The position numbers were made by a program, and so were the translations under genes. Shown in pieces: positions 8,445-16,620 of a stretch of DNA of 64,000 nt. How positions within the stretch are numbered: position 1 is the first letter of the stretch; every line of letters starts with the position of its first letter. The notes below the pieces were generated by a model that ran no database searches, was not told where the DNA came from, and saw nothing but the letters and a program-made list of their open reading frames with translations. This DNA is from Pseudomaricurvus alkylphenolicus (lineage in GTDB: Bacteria; Pseudomonadota; Gammaproteobacteria; Pseudomonadales; Cellvibrionaceae), in the NCBI RefSeq assembly GCF_011683955.1, contig NZ_JAAQPI010000012.1, positions 1 through 64,000 on the forward strand, read 5' to 3'.

Positions 8445-10712
8445 ATGACCATTATTTCGGACCCCACCATGCTGAAAAAACCACTGTTTATGACCACCGC
8501 CGCGCTTGCTCTGGGTTCGAGTCTCTACCTGGCCCTGGCCTACCAGGGCGCCTTTGGCAAGCTGGAAAGTGCCGGCAGCGTCAACCCGACGCCACGCCCG
8601 GAGCAGGTCACCCAACAAGGTCAACTCGCACAGCAAAAAGTGTCCCCGGCCCGGCAGCAAGACGGCAACCAGATTCTGTTCGGTGATCTGCATGCACACA
8701 CCACCTACTCCATCGATGCTTTTCAGTACAGCCTGAGCATGATGGGTGGCGAGGGCGCCCATCCACCGGCAGACGCCTGCGACTTTGCCCGTTACTGCTC
8801 TGCCCTGGATTTCTTCTCCATCGCCGATCATGCAGAACACTCCACCCCGGACCACTGGCAAGACACCAAAGACAGCATACGCCAGTGCAACGCCACCGCG
8901 GGCGATCCATCCAATCCCGACATGGTGGCCTTTCTCGGCTTTGAATGGACCCATGCGGGCACCCGTCCTGACAATCACTACGGCCATAAGAACGTGATTT
9001 TCAAAGGTATTGAAGAGCACCAGGTCCCTGCCCGCCCCATCTATGCTCAGGGTGCGGGTATCGTGAATCGATCGGCCAGCCCGGCTGAACGTCTGATCAT
9101 GCCGTTCTTCGACCCCGCTGACCGCCAGCGGGTCTTTGATTTCAACAAACTCACGGATACCGTCTACGGCACCCCCGAATGCCCTGCTGGAGTGCATGTC
9201 CGGGCCCTGCCGGCGGACTGCCGCGAGGGAGCCGCTTCACCGAAGGAACTGTTTACCAAACTCGATCAGTGGGATTTCGATACCCTGGTCATTCCTCACG
9301 GCAACGCCTGGGGGGTATACACACCGCCGGGCACCACTTGGGACAAGCAACTCAAAAACGGCCAACAGCGCAGCGACTACCAGTTTATGATCGAGGTCTT
9401 CTCCGGCCATGGCAATTCCGAGGAATATCGAGACTGGCGTTCGGTGGAGATCGACTCCATCGGTAATACCCACTGCCCTGCACCCACCGCCGACTACCTG
9501 CCCAGCTGCCATCGCGCCGGCGATATTATCCTGGAACGCTGCCTGGCCGAGGGCACCAATCACACCGAATGCGAGCTACGTGCCGACCTGACCCGACAAA
9601 TCTACGCCCGCAACGGCGTGGCGGGTCACAACACCGTCAGTGGCCTCCTCTTCGAAGACTGGCTCGACAGTGGCCAATGCCGCGACTGTTTTCTGCCGGC
9701 GTTCAACCTGCGCCCCGGTGGCAGCGCCCAGTACGCACTCTCCGTCACCAACTTTGACGACCCGGAAAACCCGCAACGTTTTGACTTCGCCTTTATCGCC
9801 TCCAGCGACAACCATGTTGGCCGCCCCGGTACCGGCTACAAAGAATTTGACCGCTACGGCATGACAGAAACCTCCGGAGTACAGGAAGAGTTTGCCCGCA
9901 ACCTCGCCTACCCCCGTTCGGAATACTCTACCCTGCCCCGCGAAGGCGACTTTATGAGCCTGCCTCCGGTCAAGAAGTTCGAACACGAGCGCAGCAGTTC
10001 CTTCTTTTACACCGGCGGTCTGGTGGCCGTACACAGCTCAGGACGGGACCGTGATTCCGTTTGGCAAGCGATGCAAAACAAGCAGGTCTACGGCACCAGT
10101 GGCGAGCGCATCCTGCTCTGGTTTGATTTGCTCAATAACGATCAAGGGGAAGTGCCCATGGGCTCTACCGTTCATCAATCCGAAGCGCCGCGCTTCCGGG
10201 TATCGGCAGTTGGAGCCTTTAAACAAAAACCGGGATGCCCCGATTATGTAATGGATGGTTTGTCCACTGAACGTATGGAAAGTCTTTGTCGAGGCGAGTG
10301 TTATAACCCGGGCGACGAACGCCAATTGATCACCCGGATCGAAATCGTGCGGGTTCGTCCGCAGATGAACGAAGGTGAACCGATGCGATTAAGCGATGGA
10401 AGTTCTCGCATCGAAGATATCTGGAAAACATTTGAGTGCGAACCCGACCAAAACGGCTGTAGCGTGGAATTTTCCGACCCTGAATTTGGGTCCATGCAAC
10501 GGGATGTGACTTATTACGCAAGGGCAATTCAGGAACCTGCGCCCCATATCAACGCCGACAACCTTCGCACCCGGTTTGACGAGAACGGAGAACCAATCCG
10601 TGTTCAGCCCTGCTATAGTGACAAACGTACCGAACCATCGGATAACTGCCTGGCAATGACCGAAGGCCGAGCCTGGTCATCGCCAATATTTGTTCGCTAT
10701 CAATCGCGCTGA
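8445..10712 (+). CDS. DUF3604 domain protein, membrane-anchored, PHP-like (copy 2)
   Basis: The 755-residue protein is co-linear with the divergent gene at 5983-8265: FGDLHAHTTYSIDAF (His83, His85), SIADHAE (His129), VIPHGNAWG, FSGHGNSEEYRDW, SSDNHVGRPGTGYKEF and the C-terminal SSPIFVRY are shared. A hydrophobic segment at about residues 17-33 should act as signal anchor or signal peptide. An AGGAA site lies about five bases before the ATG. The active-site-like residues are kept in both copies, so both are probably functional, perhaps with different substrates. The 319-bp repeat begins 25 bases after the stop codon. Confidence 0.85.
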   Translation: MTIISDPTMLKKPLFMTTAALALGSSLYLALAYQGAFGKLESAGSVNPTPRPEQVTQQGQLAQQKVSPARQQDGNQILFGDLHAHTTYSIDAFQYSLSMMGGEGAHPPADACDFARYCSALDFFSIADHAEHSTPDHWQDTKDSIRQCNATAGDPSNPDMVAFLGFEWTHAGTRPDNHYGHKNVIFKGIEEHQVPARPIYAQGAGIVNRSASPAERLIMPFFDPADRQRVFDFNKLTDTVYGTPECPAGVHVRALPADCREGAASPKELFTKLDQWDFDTLVIPHGNAWGVYTPPGTTWDKQLKNGQQRSDYQFMIEVFSGHGNSEEYRDWRSVEIDSIGNTHCPAPTADYLPSCHRAGDIILERCLAEGTNHTECELRADLTRQIYARNGVAGHNTVSGLLFEDWLDSGQCRDCFLPAFNLRPGGSAQYALSVTNFDDPENPQRFDFAFIASSDNHVGRPGTGYKEFDRYGMTETSGVQEEFARNLAYPRSEYSTLPREGDFMSLPPVKKFEHERSSSFFYTGGLVAVHSSGRDRDSVWQAMQNKQVYGTSGERILLWFDLLNNDQGEVPMGSTVHQSEAPRFRVSAVGAFKQKPGCPDYVMDGLSTERMESLCRGECYNPGDERQLITRIEIVRVRPQMNEGEPMRLSDGSSRIEDIWKTFECEPDQNGCSVEFSDPEFGSMQRDVTYYARAIQEPAPHINADNLRTRFDENGEPIRVQPCYSDKRTEPSDNCLAMTEGRAWSSPIFVRYQSR

Positions 10713-10736
10713 AGCAGAAAGTTGAACGTCCACTTG

Positions 10737-11055
10737 GTGCCATAACCGGAAATTCATAATCCTGGTTCAGGGCACCATGGGCATCCGATAATGTCCGCAA
10801 CGACCGCACGACGTAGGGTGGATTAGAAGCGCTTTGCGCTTCGTAATCCACCGATCCGCCGAAGGTTTAAATTGGCGGCGGCCGTGTACAAATCACCTGT
10901 TACAGGCACATTCAAGGGTGTTAAAAACCGGGCCGCAGCCAACGAACATCTCCGGCAGAACCGGCGGATTACGGCGCAAGCGCCTAATCCGCCCTACGCA
11001 TAAACAACGCCGTCAGAGTACCAATCCTGCGAATTTCTAAGACCGGTTATGGCAC
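10737..11055 (+). repeat. 319-bp MITE-like repeat, copy B (complete)
   Basis: The element begins GTGCCATAACCGG and ends CCGGTTATGGCAC, a perfect 13-bp terminal inverted repeat. Inside are two imperfect palindromes: one around GAAGCGCTTTGCGCTTC flanked by GGTGGATTA/TAATCCACC, the other around GGCGCAAGCGCC flanked by GGCGGATTA/TAATCCGCC. Copies C and D have the same length. No transposase is encoded and I see no clear target duplication. It fills most of the 385-base gap between the DUF3604 gene and the AraC regulator. Confidence 0.9.
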
Positions 11056-11097
11056 AGAAGAAACTATGCAACCAATGCCTATAGCCGCCCAACCGTT

Positions 11098-12102
11098 TTA
11101 CCTTTTTCGAAACGCCAACGGCGGTTTACCCGTCCACTTCTTGAAGGCTCGTCGGAAGTTACTGACATCGCTGAACCCCACCAAATAAGCAATATCTTCG
11201 AGCAACAAATCAGAAGTTGCCAGATACTGCTTTGCCATTTTTTCCCGGACACTGTCCAGCACCGACTGAAAAGAGCTGCCCTCCGCCTTCAGAGCCCGAC
11301 GCAAAGTACTTTCGCTCATCCCCATTTCTTCGGCGACAGTATTGATCGACGCAAACTCACCAGGCGTTTGCAACAAGCGACTGCGCACTTTATCAACCAC
11401 GCCATGCTCACTGTTCTGATCCCGAATCAACTCTTCACACAAATTTATCGCCTGCTGTGAGGCAACAGGATTATGACCCGGCAAAGGCTGATGAATGGCA
11501 TTGATATCCCAGACAATTTGATTTACCGGTCGATCAAACTTAACAGGACAACGAAAGTGAGCCCTATAGCGATCTTTGTACCTGGGTGCCTGATAACTGA
11601 AATGGACTTCCCTGGGCCTGACCGGATCACCTATATAGGTTTGCAGTAAATGAATCACCCCACCCAGGTCTTCTTCTATAAAAAATGGCAACAGATCCCC
11701 AACGGGATACAAAGTGTCGGAGGTCAGCGCAAAATAATTATCGCTTACTTGCAAACTGTTTTCGGTCAAACGCGTTGCAGCACCGCTATAGCGCAAGCCA
11801 ATTCCCAAAGCCTCCTCCAGCGTGGCACAACTGGCCACGGCGTAGCCGAACATGCCCCAGTCCGTAAAATTCATCTGATTGGCAACACTTAAGCCCAATC
11901 CAGGATCGGAAGTCAGCGCCAATGCATTGCCAATAAGACACTGTGACTGCGCAAAGGACAAACGGGTATCCTGCCGGCTCAGCTCAACCAGCGTCAATCC
12001 CGAACTCTCCATCATAGGTTCCGGATCAAGCCCTCCTGCACGCAAGACTTTGACGACCACATTAAACATGTAAGTAGGAATACAGCGTGTATCAATTGCC
12101 AT
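11098..12102 (-). CDS. AraC-family regulator with arabinose-binding-type sensor domain
   Basis: The 334-residue protein has the N-terminal AraC-type ligand domain of the OruR/ArgR group (about residues 20-200, including DPGLGLSVANQMNFTDWGMFGYAVASC) and a C-terminal AraC double helix-turn-helix (about residues 235-330, ending DVSNFRRAFKKWTGKPPLAFR). Such proteins usually activate a neighbouring catabolic operon when bound to a small substrate. It is divergent from the kinase-aldolase-aminotransferase operon, with a 136-base shared region containing a candidate direct-repeat operator at 12142-12169, so that operon is its likely target. The inducer is unknown. Confidence 0.85.
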   Translation of the reverse strand: MAIDTRCIPTYMFNVVVKVLRAGGLDPEPMMESSGLTLVELSRQDTRLSFAQSQCLIGNALALTSDPGLGLSVANQMNFTDWGMFGYAVASCATLEEALGIGLRYSGAATRLTENSLQVSDNYFALTSDTLYPVGDLLPFFIEEDLGGVIHLLQTYIGDPVRPREVHFSYQAPRYKDRYRAHFRCPVKFDRPVNQIVWDINAIHQPLPGHNPVASQQAINLCEELIRDQNSEHGVVDKVRSRLLQTPGEFASINTVAEEMGMSESTLRRALKAEGSSFQSVLDSVREKMAKQYLATSDLLLEDIAYLVGFSDVSNFRRAFKKWTGKPPLAFRKR

Positions 12103-12141
12103 AGCAGCAAATTAGTTATCCGTTTCCAGCAGTCTAATCCG

Positions 12142-12169
12142 TTTGCCCGAAATTGACCAATTGTGCCCG
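12142..12169. promoter_or_regulatory. Candidate AraC-type direct-repeat operator
   Basis: TTTGCCCG (12142-12149) and TGTGCCCG (12162-12169) form a direct repeat with a 20-base offset, about two helical turns. This is the usual geometry of binding sites for AraC-type dimers. It lies between the AraC regulator gene and the kinase operon. With only two short half-sites this could be chance. Confidence 0.35.
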
Positions 12170-12238
12170 TTTCGAAGCTATCGGCAAAGTTGGCGCGGCT
12201 CTAGGATAGAAGCGTCTGATTTATCCTGAGGCTACACA

Positions 12239-13207
12239 ATGAAAAAACAGTTTGTCAGTATCGGCGTGACCATCCTCGACATCGTCGGCCACCCCATCCG
12301 TCAGATACCCGAAGGCGACAGCACCGAGTTGGTGGAATCTATTCAGATCTGCCCTGCGGGCACCGCTGCTGCTCCCGCGGTTGTCGCCGCCAGACAGGGG
12401 CTGGAAACCACCTTGATCGGGGCCGTGGGCAATGACGATCTGGGGCGTTTCCTGAGAACCAAACTGCAGGACGAAAACGTCAAAACCGACTGTCTGCAAG
12501 TTCGGGATGATATGCCCACCGCGGCAACCATTTTGCCTATCAACAATGAGGGAGATCGCCCCAACTGGCATATGCCAGGGGCGTTTCTAATGTTGGAACT
12601 GGACGATAACCGTCGCCAACGTCTGGTCAACGCGGACCATATTCACTGGGGGGGAGTGGGCCTGCTGTTCAACCTTGACGGCGATGTCGGTGCAGAACTG
12701 CTGGCCGAGGCCAAAAACAATGGCGCCACCATCTCGGCCGACCTGATCGCCCCGGGCCCACACACGCTCGATTCCATCGCGGCCATTGCCAAATATCTGG
12801 ACTATTTTATGCCCTCCATCGACGAAGCACTGGAAATCGCCGCAACGGATAATGTCGCCGACGCGGCACAGTTTTTTATCGATCTCGGCGTCAAGAACTG
12901 CGTCATCAAATGCGGCGCTGACGGTGCCTACCTGGCGCACGCCTCGGGCATTCGCGAGCAGATACCAGTGATTTCTGAAGTAAAGGTCGTGGATACCAGC
13001 GGTTGCGGTGATTCATTCTGTGGTGGCTTCAATGTCGCGTTGGCACATGGCTTTGAGCCACTGGACGCCTGCCGTTTTGCCAGCGCCACCGCCGCGCAGG
13101 TTGCCAGTGGTATGGGCTCCGGGGCCGGTGTTGTGGATTTCGAAACCACCTTGAAAATCATGCAGGCGGGCAGCATGACAATTTTGCACCAGGAGCAACC
13201 GGCATGA
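12239..13207 (+). CDS. PfkB-family carbohydrate kinase
   Basis: This 322-residue protein is a ribokinase/PfkB-fold kinase, which phosphorylates a sugar or sugar-like alcohol with ATP. The N-terminal sugar-binding part (PAGTAAAPAVVAARQG, residues 39-54; IGAVGNDDLGRFL, 60-72) and the C-terminal signature DTSGCGDSFCGGF (252-264) are present, with Asp258 as the expected catalytic base. The anion-hole motif reads GCGD where most family members have GAGD. The substrate cannot be read from sequence. Its stop overlaps the aldolase start in an ATGA, so the two are translationally coupled, which suggests the aldolase splits the phosphorylated product. Confidence 0.85.
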   Translation: MKKQFVSIGVTILDIVGHPIRQIPEGDSTELVESIQICPAGTAAAPAVVAARQGLETTLIGAVGNDDLGRFLRTKLQDENVKTDCLQVRDDMPTAATILPINNEGDRPNWHMPGAFLMLELDDNRRQRLVNADHIHWGGVGLLFNLDGDVGAELLAEAKNNGATISADLIAPGPHTLDSIAAIAKYLDYFMPSIDEALEIAATDNVADAAQFFIDLGVKNCVIKCGADGAYLAHASGIREQIPVISEVKVVDTSGCGDSFCGGFNVALAHGFEPLDACRFASATAAQVASGMGSGAGVVDFETTLKIMQAGSMTILHQEQPA

Positions 13208-13899
13208 CACCTATCGATCATGACAACCAACACGGTCGTCAGCAACTGGTGGATACACTGCGTACTCTGGTAACCAAGGGTCTGACCAGTGGCACCTCCG
13301 GCAATGTTTCCATGCGCACCGCTGCGGGCATGATAATTACCCCCACCGGAATTGCTCCGGACCAACTCTTACCTGAACACATCGTTGCCATGACCCTGGA
13401 TGGACAAATGGGCGACGACCAGTTGACACCCTCCAGTGAGTGGCGCATGCACGCCGATGTCTATCACCATCGGCCGGGGTTAGAGGCGGTGGTTCACTGC
13501 CACTCCCCCTACGCCACCATTCTCGCCTGTGCCCACAAGAGTATTCCGGCCCTGCACTACATGATTGCCGCCTCGGGCAGCAGCGAAATCCCCCTGGCGA
13601 CCTACGCCACCTTCGGCAGCCAGGAATTGTCTGACGCAAACCTTGAAGCCCTGTCCTCATCCCTCGCCTGCCTGCTCGCCAATCACGGCCAATTGGCTAC
13701 CGGATTTTCACTCGAAGGCGCGCTCAAGCTGGCAGAGTTGGTTGAAGAGCTGGCGCACGCCTACTGGGGTACCCTGGCCATCGGCGGCCCAGAGTTGCTC
13801 GCGCGCGAACAGATCGACGACGTCATGGTGGCCTTTGCCGAATACGGCCAGCAAAAGAAACGCCCGGATCTGGCCTCAGGTAATCGCCTGAATCAGTAG
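13204..13899 (+). CDS. Class II aldolase/adducin-family protein
   Basis: The 231-residue protein belongs to the zinc-dependent class II aldolase family of L-fuculose-1-phosphate and L-ribulose-5-phosphate enzymes. Visible family segments are GTSGNVSMR (about residues 29-37), the metal-binding VVHCHSPYAT (about 97-106) and LLANHGQLATG (about 158-168), plus SSEWRMHADVYHHRP with a possible catalytic acid. It would split a phosphorylated sugar into dihydroxyacetone phosphate and an aldehyde. It overlaps the kinase gene by four bases and precedes the aminotransferase by 67 bases. No sugar isomerase lies in the operon, so the substrate of the kinase may already be a ketose, or the isomerase may lie elsewhere. 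Confidence 0.85.
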   Translation: MTPIDHDNQHGRQQLVDTLRTLVTKGLTSGTSGNVSMRTAAGMIITPTGIAPDQLLPEHIVAMTLDGQMGDDQLTPSSEWRMHADVYHHRPGLEAVVHCHSPYATILACAHKSIPALHYMIAASGSSEIPLATYATFGSQELSDANLEALSSSLACLLANHGQLATGFSLEGALKLAELVEELAHAYWGTLAIGGPELLAREQIDDVMVAFAEYGQQKKRPDLASGNRLNQ

Positions 13900-13966
13900 C
13901 CCTAACCAGCTGGCAACTGCCAGCAGCAAACTTCAGATTCCGCAAAGACCTTTCGGAGAAAACTCA

Positions 13967-15211
13967 ATGAGCAATACCCCGACAACCTATTCACTGAAAA
14001 TCGACCTCGAACTGCGCCAGCGGGCCCAAAGCGCATTTCCCAACGGTGTTTACGGGCACATGAATGCCGCCTCACTGTCACCCGCACACCCGCAGTTTTT
14101 TGCCAGGGCCGAGGGCGGACGGCTTTGGGATGTGGACGGCAATGAATACATCGACTTCATGTGCAGCTACGGCACCAATCTGCTGGGTCACCATCACCCC
14201 AAAGTTGACGAAGCCGCCCGCCGACAACAAGCCATTGCTGACTGCACCACCGGCCCCTCCGCTTTAATGCTGGAGCTGGCGGAAACCTTTAACAACAAAG
14301 TCGCTCACGCCGACTGGACAATGTTTGCCAAAAACGGAACCGATGCCACCACCATCTGCGTAATGACCGCCCGTGCCCAAACTGGCCGTAACACGGTTGT
14401 CCTGGCCACCGGAGCTTATCACGGTGCCAACCCCTGGTGTACGCCCGCCGCCAAGGGTGTTACCGAAGGTGAAAAAGCCAATCAGATCACCTATACCTAC
14501 AACGACGTGGAGAGCCTGAAACAGGCTGTGGAACAAGCCGGAGATGACCTGGCAGCTGTTATTGTGTCGCCTTTTAAACACGATGTGTTTGAAGATCAGG
14601 AGTGGCCTACCGATAATTTCGCCAAGACGGCTCGGGCACTTTGCGATCAAAAGGGTGCGGCATTGATTCTGGACGACGTTCGCTGTGCGTTTCGTTTCAC
14701 TACCGGCAGCACCTGGGAAACCATCGGTGTATTGCCGGACCTGTGCGCCATGAGTAAGTCCGTCGCCAACGGTTACAGCCTTTCCGTGGTTACCGGCAAC
14801 GACAAATTCCGAACCGGCGCCGGCGAAATTTACGTGACCGGCTCCTTCTGGTTTGCGTCGGTATCCTTTGCCGCCTCACTGGCCACCATTGAGGCCATAG
14901 AAACCGAGGGCGCGATTGACAAGATGCACAGTGCAGGCTCACTGCTGCGCCAAGGACTGGAAGAGCTGGCCGGAAGTTACGGGTTCCATTTACGACAGAC
15001 CGGTCCGGTACAGATGCCGCTGGTGTTATTTGAGGACGACCCCATGTGGGAGAAGAACAATTTCTTCTGTGCGGAAGCCGCCAGACGTGGCGTTTATTTG
15101 CACCCCTGGCACAATATGTTTGTGTGTGCGGCTCACGAAGAACGGGATATTCGAGAAGCCCTGGAGCGGATCGACGGCGCCTTCAGCGCTCTGAAAAAAC
15201 AGTTTGGATAA
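13967..15211 (+). CDS. Class III PLP-dependent aminotransferase (GSA-aminomutase-like)
   Basis: This 414-residue protein has the fold-type I layout of glutamate-1-semialdehyde aminomutase and related omega-aminotransferases: GNEYIDFMCSYGTNLLGHHHP, then KNGTDATT in the cofactor phosphate site, LILDDVRCAFRF with the PLP-binding Asp, and SKSVANGYSLS with the Schiff-base lysine. A housekeeping hemL role is unlikely because it is the last gene of the kinase-aldolase operon. It may aminate or deaminate an aldehyde or ketone made by the aldolase; that is inference. A GGAG site precedes the ATG. The stop lies seven bases from the end of the convergent DUF2894 gene. Confidence 0.85.
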   Translation: MSNTPTTYSLKIDLELRQRAQSAFPNGVYGHMNAASLSPAHPQFFARAEGGRLWDVDGNEYIDFMCSYGTNLLGHHHPKVDEAARRQQAIADCTTGPSALMLELAETFNNKVAHADWTMFAKNGTDATTICVMTARAQTGRNTVVLATGAYHGANPWCTPAAKGVTEGEKANQITYTYNDVESLKQAVEQAGDDLAAVIVSPFKHDVFEDQEWPTDNFAKTARALCDQKGAALILDDVRCAFRFTTGSTWETIGVLPDLCAMSKSVANGYSLSVVTGNDKFRTGAGEIYVTGSFWFASVSFAASLATIEAIETEGAIDKMHSAGSLLRQGLEELAGSYGFHLRQTGPVQMPLVLFEDDPMWEKNNFFCAEAARRGVYLHPWHNMFVCAAHEERDIREALERIDGAFSALKKQFG

Positions 15212-15218
15212 TCGCGGA

Positions 15219-15956
15219 TTATTTTTTCTTGCGACGACTGGCGGGCTGCGATTTCTTCTTTTCTTCCGCGTCTAACTTTGCGCCCGCCTTTTCCAGCCAA
15301 AATAGCGTATCCATGTAGGAGACAAAGCGGTTAAGATACTGGGGAGAGAGTTCTCGCAGTGTACGCAGAGAACGAATCGCCAGTTGATGCTCGTTGAGAG
15401 GGCCGGGATTTTCCGGTCCTTTCGCTACCGATTCCGCCACGCGGTTGCTGGCGTTAACCCGTGCCAGAGATTCCCGGAACAAACGCACGGATTTAAGCTC
15501 CGAAGCGCCGCTCATGCCAGTATCAACCTTCTGCAGCAAATCCAGTTCCTGTTGCTGCAGCCGATCACCAAAGCTCATCTGCTGCCAGGTCTGTTGCGGC
15601 TGCAAGTCGTCCTGTAATAGCTCGAGAGTTAGTGCCCTAAGCGCACTGCGCGGCTCTGTGGTCTGCGGCTCAGAAATTTCCGAATCTGAATTTTTTACAC
15701 TGAGATGGCACTGCCAGCGATGCTCGTAGTCATCCAGAGCGCTGCCAGCCTTGCCCAGCACCAATGCCGCAACCGTTGGTTTATGCTCGCGAGCACGACG
15801 CTCCAACGCCTCAATATAACGCCAACGCACCGGATCAAACCTATGCGCCGATTGAGAGCGCAATTGCTGCAGACGTTCTGAGATGCCGCTCGGCAGCGCA
15901 GTGGCCGTTTCGGCCACTGCTGCTTTAATTACCTCAGCTTCGCGCAGATCCGTCAT
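15219..15956 (-). CDS. DUF2894-type protein, last gene of the motor-like cluster
   Basis: The 245-residue protein has no signal peptide or membrane segment. It starts with a helical region containing DPVRWRYIEALERRAREH (about residues 41-58) and ends in a very basic Lys/Arg-rich tail (about residues 232-245). I recognise the family as DUF2894, which I recall beside DUF802, DUF3348 and OmpA genes in other proteobacteria; its role is unknown. It follows the OmpA-like gene by 12 bases, so it is co-transcribed. Cytoplasmic location and a basic tail would fit a soluble partner of the membrane complex or a nucleic-acid-binding part. Confidence 0.7.
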   Translation of the reverse strand: MTDLREAEVIKAAVAETATALPSGISERLQQLRSQSAHRFDPVRWRYIEALERRAREHKPTVAALVLGKAGSALDDYEHRWQCHLSVKNSDSEISEPQTTEPRSALRALTLELLQDDLQPQQTWQQMSFGDRLQQQELDLLQKVDTGMSGASELKSVRLFRESLARVNASNRVAESVAKGPENPGPLNEHQLAIRSLRTLRELSPQYLNRFVSYMDTLFWLEKAGAKLDAEEKKKSQPASRRKKK

Positions 15957-15968
15957 CGCATCAATACC

Positions 15969-16610
15969 CTAGGATTTCGCTGAGTCATCGGAGAGGTTGT
16001 TGCCCCTGGGCACCGGCGCCATTTCCACCCGGCGGTTGCGGGAGCGATTTTCACTGTCGGTATTGGGTACCACCGGTTGCTGATCACCGAATGCCGCGGC
16101 GAATACCAGCGAGCGCGGCATGCCCGCATCGATCAGTGCACGAGTCACCGTCAAGGCACGTTGGGCAGACAGCTCCCAATTATCATCAAAATGAAGATTG
16201 CCCTTCTGAATCGGCAGATCATCGGTAAAACCGCTGACCATCAGCAGTTCATCTTTGTCACGCAGGTAAACCTGCAGTGGCGCCACCAGCGTCTGCAGCA
16301 GCTGCCGACCTTCAGGCTGCAGCTGATCGGAATTCAAGGCAAACAAGACACTGCCGCTGATGCCGATGCGACCGTCATTCAACGTCACTCGCCCGGAAGA
16401 CAGAGGGTCTTCCAGCGCCGCTTCCAACTGCGCCCGACGCTGCTCCTCCTGCTCACGTTTTTGCACTTCCTGTTGCAGCGACTGAGCCAGCTCCAGCTGA
16501 AAGCCCAATACCCACACCAGAATCAACACAAATACGCCGACCAGGCCGGACATCAAATCCCCGAAGATGGCCCAAACGGGGGTATCGTCGGACTGTTCCC
16601 ATTCATCCAT
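15969..16610 (-). CDS. OmpA/MotB-like stator protein
   Basis: The 213-residue protein has one N-terminal membrane helix (about residues 12-38, WAIFGDLMSGLVGVFVLILV) with an acidic residue, Asp18, near its start. This is the position of the proton-carrying Asp in MotB. A coiled-coil linker rich in Gln/Glu (about 40-70) follows, then an OmpA-family peptidoglycan-binding domain (about 95-205) with NWELSAQRALTVTRALIDAG and NRSRNRRVEM. Together with the channel gene ten bases upstream it makes a plausible MotA/MotB-type pair. It is not next to flagellar, Tol or TonB genes, so it is probably a distinct ion-driven machine. Confidence 0.85.
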   Translation of the reverse strand: MDEWEQSDDTPVWAIFGDLMSGLVGVFVLILVWVLGFQLELAQSLQQEVQKREQEEQRRAQLEAALEDPLSSGRVTLNDGRIGISGSVLFALNSDQLQPEGRQLLQTLVAPLQVYLRDKDELLMVSGFTDDLPIQKGNLHFDDNWELSAQRALTVTRALIDAGMPRSLVFAAAFGDQQPVVPNTDSENRSRNRRVEMAPVPRGNNLSDDSAKS

Positions 16611-16620
16611 GGAGCAATCC

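Noticed and set aside
8286-9197. Long minus-strand open frame (303 codons) opposite the second DUF3604 gene
   Set aside because: The plus-strand frame has clear family motifs over the same bases; the antisense frame shows no recognisable domain or ribosome site.
10834-11040. Small open frame of 68 codons inside the 319-bp repeat (also at 20142 and 37421)
   Set aside because: It is kept only because the repeat is kept; composition is that of palindromic DNA and no ribosome site precedes it.
12239-15211. Kinase-aldolase pair as the known 5-deoxyribose salvage pathway
   Set aside because: No isomerase or methylthioadenosine phosphorylase gene is adjacent and an aminotransferase is present instead, so a named pathway cannot be assigned.
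13967-15211. Aminotransferase as hemL (glutamate-1-semialdehyde aminomutase)
   Set aside because: The fold matches, but its place at the end of a sugar-kinase operon argues for a catabolic or biosynthetic paralogue.
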